Position numbers and translations under genes: made by a program | The notes under the pieces: model-generated | Told to the model about the DNA's origin: nothing | What the model saw: the letters and a program-made list of their open reading frames with translations, nothing else | The model's database searches: none | Part shown: one piece after another, positions 24,564-33,744 of the stretch | Layout: the number at the start of each line of letters is the position of its first letter | How positions within the stretch are numbered: the first letter of the stretch is position 1 | Assembly (NCBI RefSeq): GCF_022899355.1 | Contig: NZ_JALJCK010000002.1 | Coordinates: forward strand, 186,001 to 250,000 | Origin: Shinella yambaruensis | GTDB taxonomy: Bacteria; Pseudomonadota; Alphaproteobacteria; Rhizobiales; Rhizobiaceae | Direction: 5' to 3' | Length of the DNA: 64,000 nucleotides

Positions 24564-25556
24564 ATGAAGACGAGCATCACCACAAGCGCGACACGCGCGC
24601 CGGACCGTAGCCGCCACTGGCACGAGGCCATCGCCTCGGCCTATTTTCCGCTCGACCTGCGCTTTCGCGACGCTGACCGGTTTTCCGGCGACCTGACGAC
24701 CTGGCAGTTCGGCGACGTCTCGATCTCGCGCCTCACGTCAGACGCCTTGCAGTATCATCGCCTGCCGCATCATTTCCGCGCCGCGCGTGACGAGGAATTT
24801 CTCGTCACGGTGCCGGCCAAGGCGGAAGTGTTCTTTTCCCAGTGCGGCAAGGACATCAAGTGCCCGCCCGGCGGCTTCTTCCTGGAGCGCAGCAGCGAGC
24901 CCTACCAGTTCAGCCATGCCGAGCCGGCGGACATGTGGGTGCTGAAGGTGGAGGCCGATGCGCTGGCCGGCCGCATGCGCGCGCCCGACCGTTTCTGCAC
25001 CCTGCAATTCGAGGCGAACAACGGGGCGGGCGGCCTCTTCACCGACATGCTGCATCTCCTGCCCGCCCGTTTCGACGGCATGACGCAGGAGGCGCGCGTG
25101 ACCGTCGGCCGCCAGCTCGTCGATCTGCTCGTGCTGGCGATCAAGGCGGACGACCGGGTGCTGACCTCGGGCAATTCCACCGTGCGCGGCGCGCATCTCG
25201 CCCGCATCGAGGCCTATATGCGCGCCAATCTCCAGGATTTCCGCCTCGACCCGGAGCGCATCGCGCGGGCCTGCGGCATTTCCACCCGCTACCTGCACGA
25301 ACTGTTCCGCGATACGGGCCAGACGGTCCGCAGCTGGATCCGCGACCAGAGGCTGATGGCTTGCCGGGAAGCGCTGGAAGATCCGGGCAATTTCCAGACG
25401 GCGGCGGAGATCGCCTATCGCTGGGGTTTCGGCGACCAGACGCAGTTCTCCCGCGTCTTCAAGGCCGAGTTCGGCGTGCCGCCGGGCGAATTCCGCGAGA
25501 AGGCCCGGGCCGGCCAGCAGGGTGCCGCGGGGCCGGCCAAGTCCGCGCTTTCATAG
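24564..25556 (+). CDS. AraC family transcriptional regulator
   Basis: A 330-residue regulator with an N-terminal AraC-binding-like domain (residues about 40-190, LTTWQFGDVSISRLTSDA) and a C-terminal double helix-turn-helix (residues about 225-315: RIARACGISTRYLHELFRDT, then AEIAYRWGFGDQTQFSRVFK). The ATG at 24564 follows GAGGGCAAGCCGC. It is divergent from the hyuB-hyuA-permease genes and probably activates them. Nothing suggests it is damaged, unlike its likely targets. Confidence 0.88.
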   Translation: MKTSITTSATRAPDRSRHWHEAIASAYFPLDLRFRDADRFSGDLTTWQFGDVSISRLTSDALQYHRLPHHFRAARDEEFLVTVPAKAEVFFSQCGKDIKCPPGGFFLERSSEPYQFSHAEPADMWVLKVEADALAGRMRAPDRFCTLQFEANNGAGGLFTDMLHLLPARFDGMTQEARVTVGRQLVDLLVLAIKADDRVLTSGNSTVRGAHLARIEAYMRANLQDFRLDPERIARACGISTRYLHELFRDTGQTVRSWIRDQRLMACREALEDPGNFQTAAEIAYRWGFGDQTQFSRVFKAEFGVPPGEFREKARAGQQGAAGPAKSALS

Positions 25557-25592
25557 GAACTCCGGTGGGCAAGCGTCTGCCGGGCCGGCGGC

Positions 25593-27071
25593 TTACCCGC
25601 CTGCAAGGCGGTCGATGCAGGCCCGCACGCGCGAAACGCCCTCGACGATGTTGGCGCGCGGGATCGAGGAATAGCCCATGCGGAAATAGCGGCAGGGCCT
25701 GTCGCTCTCCGGAAAGAACGGCGAGCCGGATTCGACGAGCACGCCGTCCTGGCGCAGTTCGTGCACCAGCCGGTCGGCGTCCAGTCCTTCCGGCCCCTCC
25801 ATCCAGAAGGACGTGCCGCCGAAGGCGGAGGACCCGGCGATCGTCAGTCCCTCCCGCCGCAGCGCCTCGGCCATGAGGACGTGGCGCTTGTGGTATTCCG
25901 TGCGCATGCGGTGCAGCACGGCGTCGTAATGGCCGAGCGCGAGGAAATAGGCGCTGGTGCGTTGCAGGTGGCCGGGCGGGTGGCGCAGCATCAGGGAGCG
26001 GAGCGCGCGCGCCTCGCGGATGAACGAGGCGGGCGCGACGAGGTAGCCCAGCCGCAGGCCGGGAAACAGCGATTTCGAGAAGCTGCCGATATAGAGCACG
26101 CGCCCGGTGGAATCGAAGGCCTTCAGCGCCGGCGAGGGCGGGGCAAGATAGCTGATCTCGAACTCGTAGTCGTCCTCGACGATGACGAAATCCTTTTCCG
26201 CCGCGGCCTGCAGCAGCCGCGTGCGCCGGTCGATCGGCATGGTCGCGCCCGTCGGCGAATGGTGGCTCGGCGTGACGAAGACCGCGTCGGTATCCTCCGG
26301 CAGGTCGTCCGGCGGCAGGCCCTCGCCGTCGACGTCCACGGTCGTGACCCTGGCGCCGCTGAGCAGCAGCGAGGCGCTGATATCGGGATGGCAGGGGTTT
26401 TCACAGACCGCCCTGGACCCCTTGTCCAGGATAAGGCGGGTGACGATCCACAAGGCGTTCTGCGCGCCGACGGTGATGAGGACTTCGTCCGGGTTCGCAT
26501 GGATGCCCCGCCGGGGCAGGGTGCGCGAGCAGATGTAGTTGACGAGCCTGACATCGTCGGCGGCGGCGAAATCGCTTGCCATCAGGATGAAATCCTCGCG
26601 CGCCAGCGCCCGGCGGGCGCAATCGCGCCAGGCGTTGAGGTCGAACAGCGATGGGTCCATCTGGCCATAGAGGAAAGGATAGGGGTAGCGCCGCCAGTCG
26701 AGCGGTTTCGACACCTGGCGTACGACTGCAAAACCCATCTTCATCTTACCCGCCCAGTCCACCGGGGACGAACCGGACGACGGGCGGTCGTTTTCCAGGC
26801 CCTTGCCCGGCGGATTGCTCGCGATGCGGTAGGAGCTGCGGTTGGCGGCCTCCACATAACCCTGCGACACCAGCTCCTGATAGGCGAGCGTTATCGTGAT
26901 GCGCGAGATATGGAGGTAGTCGGCGAGCTTGCGGGTCGAGGGCAGGTGCGCGCCGGGCTGGACGCGGCCCGCAAGCACGGCGGAGACCACCGTTTCCCGC
27001 AACTGCGCCTGGAGGCCCAGCCCGCTCTCCCGGTCGATGAAGAAGATCGTCTCGGAAACGTTGGTGCGCAT
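25593..27071 (-). CDS. tauR: MocR-type GntR/aminotransferase-like regulator, TauR
   Basis: A 492-residue MocR regulator. The GntR winged helix covers about residues 15-85 (LPSTRKLADYLHISRITITL) and is joined to an aminotransferase-I-like domain with the PLP-binding lysine at 333 (GSFSKSLFPGLRLGY). The ATG at 27071 is preferred to a TTG further out; no strong ribosome binding site is visible. It is divergent from tauABC with a TauR-like direct repeat in between. In Rhodobacter and relatives TauR activates taurine genes in response to taurine; the conserved neighbourhood makes the same role likely here. Confidence 0.9.
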   Translation of the reverse strand: MRTNVSETIFFIDRESGLGLQAQLRETVVSAVLAGRVQPGAHLPSTRKLADYLHISRITITLAYQELVSQGYVEAANRSSYRIASNPPGKGLENDRPSSGSSPVDWAGKMKMGFAVVRQVSKPLDWRRYPYPFLYGQMDPSLFDLNAWRDCARRALAREDFILMASDFAAADDVRLVNYICSRTLPRRGIHANPDEVLITVGAQNALWIVTRLILDKGSRAVCENPCHPDISASLLLSGARVTTVDVDGEGLPPDDLPEDTDAVFVTPSHHSPTGATMPIDRRTRLLQAAAEKDFVIVEDDYEFEISYLAPPSPALKAFDSTGRVLYIGSFSKSLFPGLRLGYLVAPASFIREARALRSLMLRHPPGHLQRTSAYFLALGHYDAVLHRMRTEYHKRHVLMAEALRREGLTIAGSSAFGGTSFWMEGPEGLDADRLVHELRQDGVLVESGSPFFPESDRPCRYFRMGYSSIPRANIVEGVSRVRACIDRLAGG

Positions 27072-27096
27072 GGCGTCCGTGCTGCGAGGAGGCAAT

Positions 27097-27128
27097 CTGG
27101 ATTTATTCAACTTCCAAACTGGATATAA
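27097..27128 (+). promoter_or_regulatory. TauR binding-site candidate (direct repeat)
   Basis: CTGGATTTAT (27097-27106) and CTGGATATAA (27119-27128) are direct repeats 22 bases apart start to start, about two helical turns on one DNA face. They resemble the CTGGACYTAA-type direct repeat I recall for TauR in Rhodobacter. The site lies 26 bases upstream of tauR and 80 bases upstream of tauA, in the divergent promoter region. Confidence 0.75.
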
Positions 27129-27208
27129 CGCAAGCGGGGTGCGGCATTTATCACTTTTGTCAAGAAGACCGGGGCAGCCGGCTCAAGCACCAATCGATGA
27201 GGAGAACG

Positions 27209-28228
27209 ATGATGCTTTTCAAGAATTTCAATCGCCTGGCCACCACTGCCGGCCTTCTGGCAGGCCTTCTTGCGTCAGGCGCCGCTTACGCACAAACCAG
27301 TCTGGTCGTCGGCTATCAGCAGATCGTCGGCCCGTTCGTCGCCGCCATCGCCGATGGCCGCTTCGACGCGGCCGCCAAGGAGGCGGGTTATACGATCGAC
27401 TGGCGCCAGTTCTCGTCGGCCGGTGACATCACGACGGCGCTCGCCTCGGGCGACGTGCCGATCGGCGTGATCGGCTCGACCGGCACGGCGGCGGCGGCCA
27501 CGCGCGGCGTCGAGCTCCAGCTTTTCTGGATCCTCGACAATATCGGCAAGTCCGAGGCGCTGGTCGCCCGTGACGGCTCGGGCATCGAGACGCCGGCGGA
27601 TCTCAAGGGCAAGAAGGTCGCCGTGCCCTTCGTCTCGACCTCGCATTTCCACCTGCTCGTCGGCATGAACAAGGTGTGGAACATCGATCCGCGCGAGGTG
27701 GAGATCCTCAACCTGAAGCCGCCGCAGATCGTCGCGGCCTGGCAGCGCGGCGATATCGACGCCGCCTATGTCTGGCCGCCGGCCCTGTCGGAAATCCTGA
27801 AGACCGGCAAGGTGATCTCCGATTCCGAGGTCATCGGCGCTGCCAGCGTGCCGACCTTCGACGGGCTGGTGGTCGATAAGGCCTGGGCCGCGGAGAACCC
27901 CAAGCTGATGGAGGCCTTCACCAGGGTTCTTGCCGAATCCTACGCCGACTACAATGCCAACAAGGCCGCCTGGACGGTGGATTCGCCGCAGGTGCAGGGT
28001 ATCGTCAAGCTCATCGGCGGCGACGGTCCGAGCACGGTGGAGGCGCTGGAGCTGCTCTCCTTCCCGAACGCGGACGAGCAGGCCTCGGACACATGGCTCG
28101 GCGGCGGGGCGACCCGCGCGCTTACCGAGAGCGCGAAGTTCCTCGTCGAGCAGAAGCAGATCGGCAAGTCGCTGGACGACTATGCGCCCTACGTGAATGG
28201 GAGCTTCGCCGGGGCGGCTGCGAAATAG
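27209..28228 (+). CDS. tauA: Taurine ABC transporter substrate-binding protein
   Basis: A 339-residue periplasmic protein with a signal peptide (cleavage near GAAYAQ) and the TauA/SsuA fold: SLVVGYQQIVGPFVAAIADG, FSSAGDITTALASGDVPIG and AAWQRGDIDAAYVWPPAL. GGAG lies 4 bases before the ATG at 27209; the ATG at 27197 overlaps that ribosome binding site and is less likely. It delivers taurine to TauBC. A perfect hairpin at 28246-28270 separates it from tauB. Confidence 0.93.
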   Translation: MMLFKNFNRLATTAGLLAGLLASGAAYAQTSLVVGYQQIVGPFVAAIADGRFDAAAKEAGYTIDWRQFSSAGDITTALASGDVPIGVIGSTGTAAAATRGVELQLFWILDNIGKSEALVARDGSGIETPADLKGKKVAVPFVSTSHFHLLVGMNKVWNIDPREVEILNLKPPQIVAAWQRGDIDAAYVWPPALSEILKTGKVISDSEVIGAASVPTFDGLVVDKAWAAENPKLMEAFTRVLAESYADYNANKAAWTVDSPQVQGIVKLIGGDGPSTVEALELLSFPNADEQASDTWLGGGATRALTESAKFLVEQKQIGKSLDDYAPYVNGSFAGAAAK

Positions 28229-28245
28229 CATAGTCTTGCCGCTTG

Positions 28246-28270
28246 CACCGGCCGCCTTTCGCGGCCGGTG
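28246..28270 (+). terminator. Intercistronic hairpin between tauA and tauB
   Basis: CACCGGCCGC (28246-28255) and GCGGCCGGTG (28261-28270) form a perfect 10-base stem with the loop CTTTC. There is no T-run, so partial termination or protection of the tauA mRNA end is more likely than full termination. Confidence 0.6.
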
Positions 28271-28312
28271 TGTCCACCAGACCCGTGACCGAGGTGCAGG
28301 GAGGCATTTCTC

Positions 28313-29125
28313 ATGGAAACACTCAGCGTCAGGAACATCAGTCTGACCTATCCGGGCTTGTACTCGGACCAGGCGGTGATCGCCCTGAAAGGCGTCAACC
28401 TTACCATCAAGAGCGGGGATTTCGTCGTCGCGCTCGGCGCTTCGGGCTGCGGGAAGACCACGCTGCTCAACCTCATGGCGGGCTTCATGGCCCCCTCGGA
28501 AGGCGATATCTCGCTCGGCAACCACCGGGTCAACGGGCCGGGCGCCGAGCGCGGCGTGGTCTTCCAGAAGCATGCGCTGCTGCCCTGGCTCAACGTCATC
28601 GAGAACACCGAATTCGGCCTGAAGCTGCGCGGCGTCGACAAGGCGACGCGGCGGGAGATCGCGACCAAGAACCTTGCCCTCGTCGGCCTGCAGGATTTCC
28701 ACCGCCACATGATCTATCACCTGTCGGGCGGCATGCAACAGCGCGTCGGCATCGCGCGGGCGCTGACCTGCGACCCCGCCATGCTTCTGATGGACGAGCC
28801 GATGGCGGCACTCGACGCGCTGACGCGCGAAACCATCCAGGAACTCCTGCTGGAGGTCTGGCAGCTCACCAACAAGATGTTCTTCTTCATCACGCACAGC
28901 GTCGAGGAGGCGCTGTTCCTCGGCTCGCGGCTGATCGTCATGTCGCCGCGCCCCGGCCGCATCACCCATACCTACGAACTCGACTTCAACCGCCGCTTCC
29001 TTGCCGAAGGCAATGCCCGCGCGATCAAGTCGAGCCCGGAATTCATCCGCATGCGCGAGGAAGTGCTCGGCATCATCTATGGCGACGAACGTGCGTCCGG
29101 CAACCCGGAGGTGGCCCATGCTTGA
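28313..29125 (+). CDS. tauB: Taurine ABC transporter ATP-binding protein
   Basis: A 270-residue ATPase of the nitrate/sulfonate/taurine importer family. Walker A GASGCGKTT at 42-50, LSGGMQQRVGIARAL signature and Walker B MLLMDEPMAALDALTR are in order, with the H-loop FFITHSVEEALFL. GGGAGG precedes the ATG. It overlaps tauC by 8 bases and pairs with TauC for taurine uptake. Confidence 0.93.
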   Translation: METLSVRNISLTYPGLYSDQAVIALKGVNLTIKSGDFVVALGASGCGKTTLLNLMAGFMAPSEGDISLGNHRVNGPGAERGVVFQKHALLPWLNVIENTEFGLKLRGVDKATRREIATKNLALVGLQDFHRHMIYHLSGGMQQRVGIARALTCDPAMLLMDEPMAALDALTRETIQELLLEVWQLTNKMFFFITHSVEEALFLGSRLIVMSPRPGRITHTYELDFNRRFLAEGNARAIKSSPEFIRMREEVLGIIYGDERASGNPEVAHA

Positions 29126-29945
29126 CAGAGTGACACGCGCCAAGCCCGCCAAGGCCGGCAAGATCTTCGGCGCCCCGGGCGATGGCAGCAGCGGCCTGAT
29201 CAGCTTCGTGACGGCGGCCGTGCTCGTCGCACTGTGGTTCCTCGTGACGGAATCCGGCTGGGTCAAGCCGCTCTTCCTGCCCTCGCCGCTCTCGGTCTGG
29301 GAGAAGTTCTGGCTGGCGATGACGGAAGGGGTCTCGAACTCCACGCTGATGCAGCACACGCTCGCCAGTATCGGCCGCGTCTTCGGCGCCTTCCTGCTGG
29401 CCCTGGTCACGGCGGTGCCGATCGGCATCCTGATGGGCGTCAACCGTTTCGTGCGGGGCCTTTTCGATCCCATCATCGAGTTCTACCGCCCGCTGCCGCC
29501 GCTCGCCTACCTGCCGCTCGTCATCATCTGGCTCGGCATCGGCGAGTTCCCGAAGGTGTTCCTGATCTATCTGGCGATCTTCGCGCCGATGGCGATCGCC
29601 GCGAGGGCCGGCGTGCGTTCGGTCTCGACGGAGCAGATCCACGCCGCCTATGCGATGGGCGCCACCCGCGGCCAGGTCATCGGCCAGGTGATCATGAAGG
29701 CGGCCCTGCCGGAGATCTTCACCGGCATGCGCATCGGCATCGGCGTCGGCTGGACGACGCTGGTGGCAGCCGAAATGGTCGCCGCCAACCGCGGTCTCGG
29801 CTTCATGGTGCTGAACGCCGCCGAAAACCTCGAAAGCGATACGGTGATCATGGGCATCTTCATCATCGGCCTCTTCGCCTTCGCCTTCGATCTCCTGATC
29901 CGCTACCTCGAAAAGACGCTGATCCCCTGGAAGGGGCGCATCTAA
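29118..29945 (+). CDS. tauC: Taurine ABC transporter permease
   Basis: A 275-residue inner-membrane permease with about six membrane segments. The EAA-type loop is seen as AAYAMGATRGQVIGQVIMKA followed by ALPEI, and PLPPLAYLPLVIIWLGIGE is typical of the SsuC/TauC family. The ATG at 29118 overlaps the tauB stop by 8 bases and is preceded by GGAGGTGGCCC. Confidence 0.92.
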   Translation: MLDRVTRAKPAKAGKIFGAPGDGSSGLISFVTAAVLVALWFLVTESGWVKPLFLPSPLSVWEKFWLAMTEGVSNSTLMQHTLASIGRVFGAFLLALVTAVPIGILMGVNRFVRGLFDPIIEFYRPLPPLAYLPLVIIWLGIGEFPKVFLIYLAIFAPMAIAARAGVRSVSTEQIHAAYAMGATRGQVIGQVIMKAALPEIFTGMRIGIGVGWTTLVAAEMVAANRGLGFMVLNAAENLESDTVIMGIFIIGLFAFAFDLLIRYLEKTLIPWKGRI

Positions 29946-30055
29946 CCGGCGGCGGACAGCCCGACACTCCAACGACCCGGCCCCGGCGGCCTTTGAAGAC
30001 GGCCTTTCCCGTCTCCGGCGGAGCCATGCCTTGCGACAAGCCAGAGGACTGCACG

Positions 30056-30442
30056 ATGACACTCAGCGCAACCGATCTCAAAACCCTGTTCGACGCCTTC
30101 AACCGGCATGACATCGATGGGGTCATGCAATTCTTCGCCGAGGACTGCGTGTTCAACGCGGTCGGTGGCCCGGACGTCCACGGCAATCGCATCGAGGGCG
30201 CCAGGGCGATCGCCGAGGCCTTCAGCGGCGTCTGGACGGCGATGCCGGATGCCGAATGGGCCGGTCACAGCCATTTTACGGCCGGCGACCGGGGTGTCTC
30301 CGAGTGGACCTTCCGCGGCACGGCGGCCGACGGCAGCCGCATCGAGGCGGAAGGCTGCGACCTCTTCACCTTCGCGAACGGCAAGATCGTCCGCAAGCAG
30401 GCGTTCCGGAAGAACCGGCCGGTCCTGCAACCCCGGTACTGA
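30056..30442 (+). CDS. tauX: Taurine dehydrogenase small subunit (NTF2/SnoaL fold)
   Basis: A 128-residue protein of the NTF2/SnoaL-like fold (LKTLFDAFNRHDIDGVMQFF, EWTFRGTAADGSRIEAEGCD). Such a small protein is TauX in known taurine dehydrogenases, and it sits immediately upstream of the flavoprotein TauY here (17-base gap). The ATG at 30056 is chosen because AGAGGA lies 7 bases upstream; an in-frame ATG at 30026 is possible. The name depends on the gene order more than on sequence motifs. Confidence 0.85.
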   Translation: MTLSATDLKTLFDAFNRHDIDGVMQFFAEDCVFNAVGGPDVHGNRIEGARAIAEAFSGVWTAMPDAEWAGHSHFTAGDRGVSEWTFRGTAADGSRIEAEGCDLFTFANGKIVRKQAFRKNRPVLQPRY

Positions 30443-30459
30443 ACGCTCGGAGCACGGCC

Positions 30460-31860
30460 ATGCAATTGCGCACCATTCCTCCCAAGACCGGCAGGGCGCC
30501 GTTCGATCCCGCCTATGATCCGGAAACGGCTCCGACCCCGGGCACCGGCAAGGACTACGCGCCGACCTACTGGATCGGCACGGCTGGCCCCGAGCCGGAG
30601 GACGACGGCCCCGTCACGCGCGACATGGACGTCGACGTCGCGATCATCGGCTCCGGCTATACCGGCCTTTCCTGCGCCATCCATCTCGCCCGCGAGCACG
30701 GCATCAAGGCGACGGTGCTGGAGGCCAACGGGGTTGCCTGGGGATGCAGCACCCGCAATGGCGGGCAGGCGCAGATTTCCGCCGGCCGCCTGAAGCGCTC
30801 GCAATGGATCGCCCGCTGGGGCGTCGATGTCGCCCGCAGGATGCATGCGGAAATCGCCGAAGGGTTCGACCTGTTCCGGTCGCTGATCCGTGAACCCGGG
30901 ATCGACTGCGACCCGCAGGACGGCGGCCATCTCTATATCGCCCATCGCGACAAGGTGCTGCCGGCGCTGGAAAGCGAGGTCCGCGTCCTCAACGAGACCT
31001 TCGGTTACCGCGCCCGCATGGTCTCGCGCGGGGAGATCCACAGCGATTTCGTGCGCGATGCGGAGGCGCGCGGCGCCATGTACGAGCCGGATGGCATGGG
31101 CATCCACGCCGCAAAGCTGGCCTTCGGCTATCTCCGCCTGGCGCGGCGGCTCGGCGCGAGGGTGCACACGTCGAGCCCGGTGCTCGACTGCACGGCGAAG
31201 GGCGGCGTGCATTATCTCCGCACGCCCGGCGGCACGGTGCGCGCCCGCGCCGTCTGCATCGCCACGGCCGGCTACACGTCCCCCGGCATGAACGTGCTGA
31301 CCCGGCGCCGACTGATGCCGATCCTGTCGAACTCGGTCGTCACCCGGCCGCTGACGGAGAGCGAGCAGCAGGCGCTGAACTTCAGGGCGCGCATTCCGCT
31401 CACCGACACGCGCACGCTCCGCCACTATTACCGCATGCTGCCGGACGGCCGGGTGCAGATCGGCAGCCGCAGCGCCATCACCGGGCGCGACGCCGCAAAC
31501 CCGAAACACCTCGCGCTGCTGCTGGAGGGGCTCTACCGCAAGTTCCCGATCCTGCGCGGCATCGGGATCGATTACTCCTGGTGGGGCTGGGTGGATGTCA
31601 GCCACGACATGATGCCCCGCATCTTCCAGCCGGACCCCGCGCAGAAACTGTTCTACGCCATGGGCTATGGCGGCAACGGCGTCATGTATTCGGCGCAGGC
31701 CGGACGCCGCATGGCGCAAATGGTCGCCGGCAAGGGTGCCGGCCTCGACCTTCCCATCTTCACCTCGCCGCTGCCGAGCCACGGGCTCCTGACGCCGTTC
31801 CGCCGGCTCGGCCAGTGGGGCATGTACCGCTGGTACTACCTGCGCGACGAAATCCTCTAA
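30460..31860 (+). CDS. tauY: Taurine dehydrogenase large subunit, FAD flavoprotein
   Basis: Oxidatively deaminates taurine to sulfoacetaldehyde and ammonia, together with TauX. It is a 466-residue DAO-family flavoprotein with the FAD dinucleotide motif GSGYTG at 64-69 (VAIIGSGYTGLSCAIHLA) and a C-terminal YAMGYGGNGVMYSAQAGRRM closing motif. GGAG precedes the ATG. It lies between tauX and xsc, so substrate and product connect directly with its neighbours. Confidence 0.92.
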   Translation: MQLRTIPPKTGRAPFDPAYDPETAPTPGTGKDYAPTYWIGTAGPEPEDDGPVTRDMDVDVAIIGSGYTGLSCAIHLAREHGIKATVLEANGVAWGCSTRNGGQAQISAGRLKRSQWIARWGVDVARRMHAEIAEGFDLFRSLIREPGIDCDPQDGGHLYIAHRDKVLPALESEVRVLNETFGYRARMVSRGEIHSDFVRDAEARGAMYEPDGMGIHAAKLAFGYLRLARRLGARVHTSSPVLDCTAKGGVHYLRTPGGTVRARAVCIATAGYTSPGMNVLTRRRLMPILSNSVVTRPLTESEQQALNFRARIPLTDTRTLRHYYRMLPDGRVQIGSRSAITGRDAANPKHLALLLEGLYRKFPILRGIGIDYSWWGWVDVSHDMMPRIFQPDPAQKLFYAMGYGGNGVMYSAQAGRRMAQMVAGKGAGLDLPIFTSPLPSHGLLTPFRRLGQWGMYRWYYLRDEIL

Positions 31861-31896
31861 CCCATTGAAACCAATTCCGAAGGAAAGGAAGCAGCC

Positions 31897-33672
31897 ATGA
31901 AAATGACCACCGAGGAAGCCTTCGTCAAAGTCCTCCAGATGCATGGGCTCGAACATGCCTTCGGCATCATCGGCTCGGCCATGATGCCGGTGTCGGACCT
32001 GTTTCCCAAGGCCGGCATCACATTCTGGGACTGCGCGCACGAGACCAATGCCGGCATGATGGCCGACGGCTTCAGCCGTGCGACGGGCACGATGTCGATC
32101 GCCATCGGCCAGAACGGCCCCGGCGTCACCGGCTTCATCACGGCCATCAAGACCGCCTACTGGAACCACACGCCGCTGCTGATGGTGACGCCCCAGGCCG
32201 CAAACAAGACGATCGGCCAGGGCGGCTTCCAGGAGGTCGACCAGATGGCGATGTTCAAGGAGATGGTCTGCTACCAGGAAGAGGTGCGCGACCCCTCGCG
32301 CATTCCCGAAGTGCTGAACCGCGTCATCGAGAAGGCCTGGCGCGGCTGTGCCCCGGCGCAGATCAACATTCCGCGCGACTACTGGACCCAGGTGATCGAT
32401 GTCGACCTGCCGGCCATCGTGCGCTTCGAGCGCCCGGCCGGCGGCCCGCAGGCGATCGCCGAAGCGGCGAAGCTGCTTTCGGAGGCGAAGTTCCCGGTCA
32501 TCCTCAATGGGGCCGGCGTCGTCATCGGCGGGGCGATCGGCGCGTCGATGAAGCTTGCCGAACGGCTCGATGCGCCGGTCTGCTGCGGCTACCAGCACAA
32601 CGACGCCTTCCCGGGCAGCCATCGCCTTGCGGTCGGCCCGCTCGGCTACAACGGCTCGAAGGCGGCGATGGAGCTGATCTCGAAGGCCGACGTCGTGCTG
32701 GCGCTCGGCACGCGCCTCAATCCCTTCTCCACCCTGCCGGGCTACGGCATCGACTACTGGCCGAAGGATGCCGCGATCATCCAGGTCGACATCAACGCCG
32801 ACCGCATCGGCCTCACCAAGAAGGTGACGGTCGGCATCTGCGGCGACGCGAAACAGGTCGCCGGCCAGATCCTCGAACAGCTCTCCCCCTCTGCCGGCGA
32901 TGCCGGCCGCGAGGAGCGCAAGGCGGCGATCCATCAGACCCGCTCGGCCTGGCAGCAGCAGCTCTCCTCGATGGACCATGAGGACGACGACGTCGGCACG
33001 GAATGGAACGAGAGCGCCCGCAACCGCGAGCCGAACCGCATGTCGCCGCGCCAGGCCTGGCGGGCGATCCAGGCGGCGCTGCCGAAGGAGGCGATCATCT
33101 CCACCGACATCGGCAACAATTGCGCGATCGGCAATGCCTACCCGACCTTCGAACAGGGACGGAAATATCTCGCGCCCGGCATGTTCGGTCCCTGCGGCTA
33201 CGGTTTCCCGTCGATCGTCGGCGCCAAGATCGGCTGCCCGGACGTGCCGGTCGTCGGCTTCGCCGGCGACGGCGCCTTCGGCATCTCGATGAACGAGATG
33301 GGCTCGATCGGCCGCGAGGGCTGGCCGGCGATCACCATGGTGATCTTCCGCAACTACCAGTGGGGTGCGGAAAAGCGCAACACGACGCTGTGGTACGCCA
33401 ACAACTTCGTCGGCACGGAGCTCAACCCCAATCTCAGCTACGCCAAGGTGGCCGAGGGCTGCGGGCTGAAGGGCGTCGCCGTCGATACGCCGGCGGCCCT
33501 CACCGAGGCGCTGGCGAATGCCATCGCCGACCAGAAGAACGGCGTGACGACCTTCGTCGAGGTCATCCTCAACCAGGAACTCGGCGAACCCTTCCGCCGC
33601 GACGCCATGAAGAAGCCGGTGCCGGTCGCCGGCATCGACCGCGCCGACATGCGCCCGCAGAAGCGGGCCTGA
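31897..33672 (+). CDS. xsc: Sulfoacetaldehyde acetyltransferase
   Basis: Thiamine-diphosphate enzyme that converts sulfoacetaldehyde and phosphate to acetyl phosphate and sulfite; 591 residues, the family's usual length. N-terminal pyrimidine domain with the catalytic Glu in AHETNAGMMADGFSRATG, central domain, and C-terminal diphosphate-binding motif GDGAFGISMNEMGSIG ending in FRN. AGGAAAGGAAG precedes the ATG. It is the key desulfonating step of the taurine pathway. Confidence 0.96.
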   Translation: MKMTTEEAFVKVLQMHGLEHAFGIIGSAMMPVSDLFPKAGITFWDCAHETNAGMMADGFSRATGTMSIAIGQNGPGVTGFITAIKTAYWNHTPLLMVTPQAANKTIGQGGFQEVDQMAMFKEMVCYQEEVRDPSRIPEVLNRVIEKAWRGCAPAQINIPRDYWTQVIDVDLPAIVRFERPAGGPQAIAEAAKLLSEAKFPVILNGAGVVIGGAIGASMKLAERLDAPVCCGYQHNDAFPGSHRLAVGPLGYNGSKAAMELISKADVVLALGTRLNPFSTLPGYGIDYWPKDAAIIQVDINADRIGLTKKVTVGICGDAKQVAGQILEQLSPSAGDAGREERKAAIHQTRSAWQQQLSSMDHEDDDVGTEWNESARNREPNRMSPRQAWRAIQAALPKEAIISTDIGNNCAIGNAYPTFEQGRKYLAPGMFGPCGYGFPSIVGAKIGCPDVPVVGFAGDGAFGISMNEMGSIGREGWPAITMVIFRNYQWGAEKRNTTLWYANNFVGTELNPNLSYAKVAEGCGLKGVAVDTPAALTEALANAIADQKNGVTTFVEVILNQELGEPFRRDAMKKPVPVAGIDRADMRPQKRA

Positions 33673-33690
33673 TCGCCCCATGATCCATGT

Positions 33691-33713
33691 CCCGCCCGGG
33701 AAATCCGGGCGGG
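33691..33713 (+). terminator. Intercistronic hairpin between xsc and tauZ
   Basis: CCCGCCCGG (33691-33699) and CCGGGCGGG (33705-33713) form a perfect 9-base stem with the loop GAAAT. It follows the xsc stop by 18 bases. No T-run follows, so it probably tunes expression between xsc and the downstream genes. Confidence 0.55.
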
Positions 33714-33744
33714 TGAGGTTTCCGCAAGCGAACGGAACGACACC

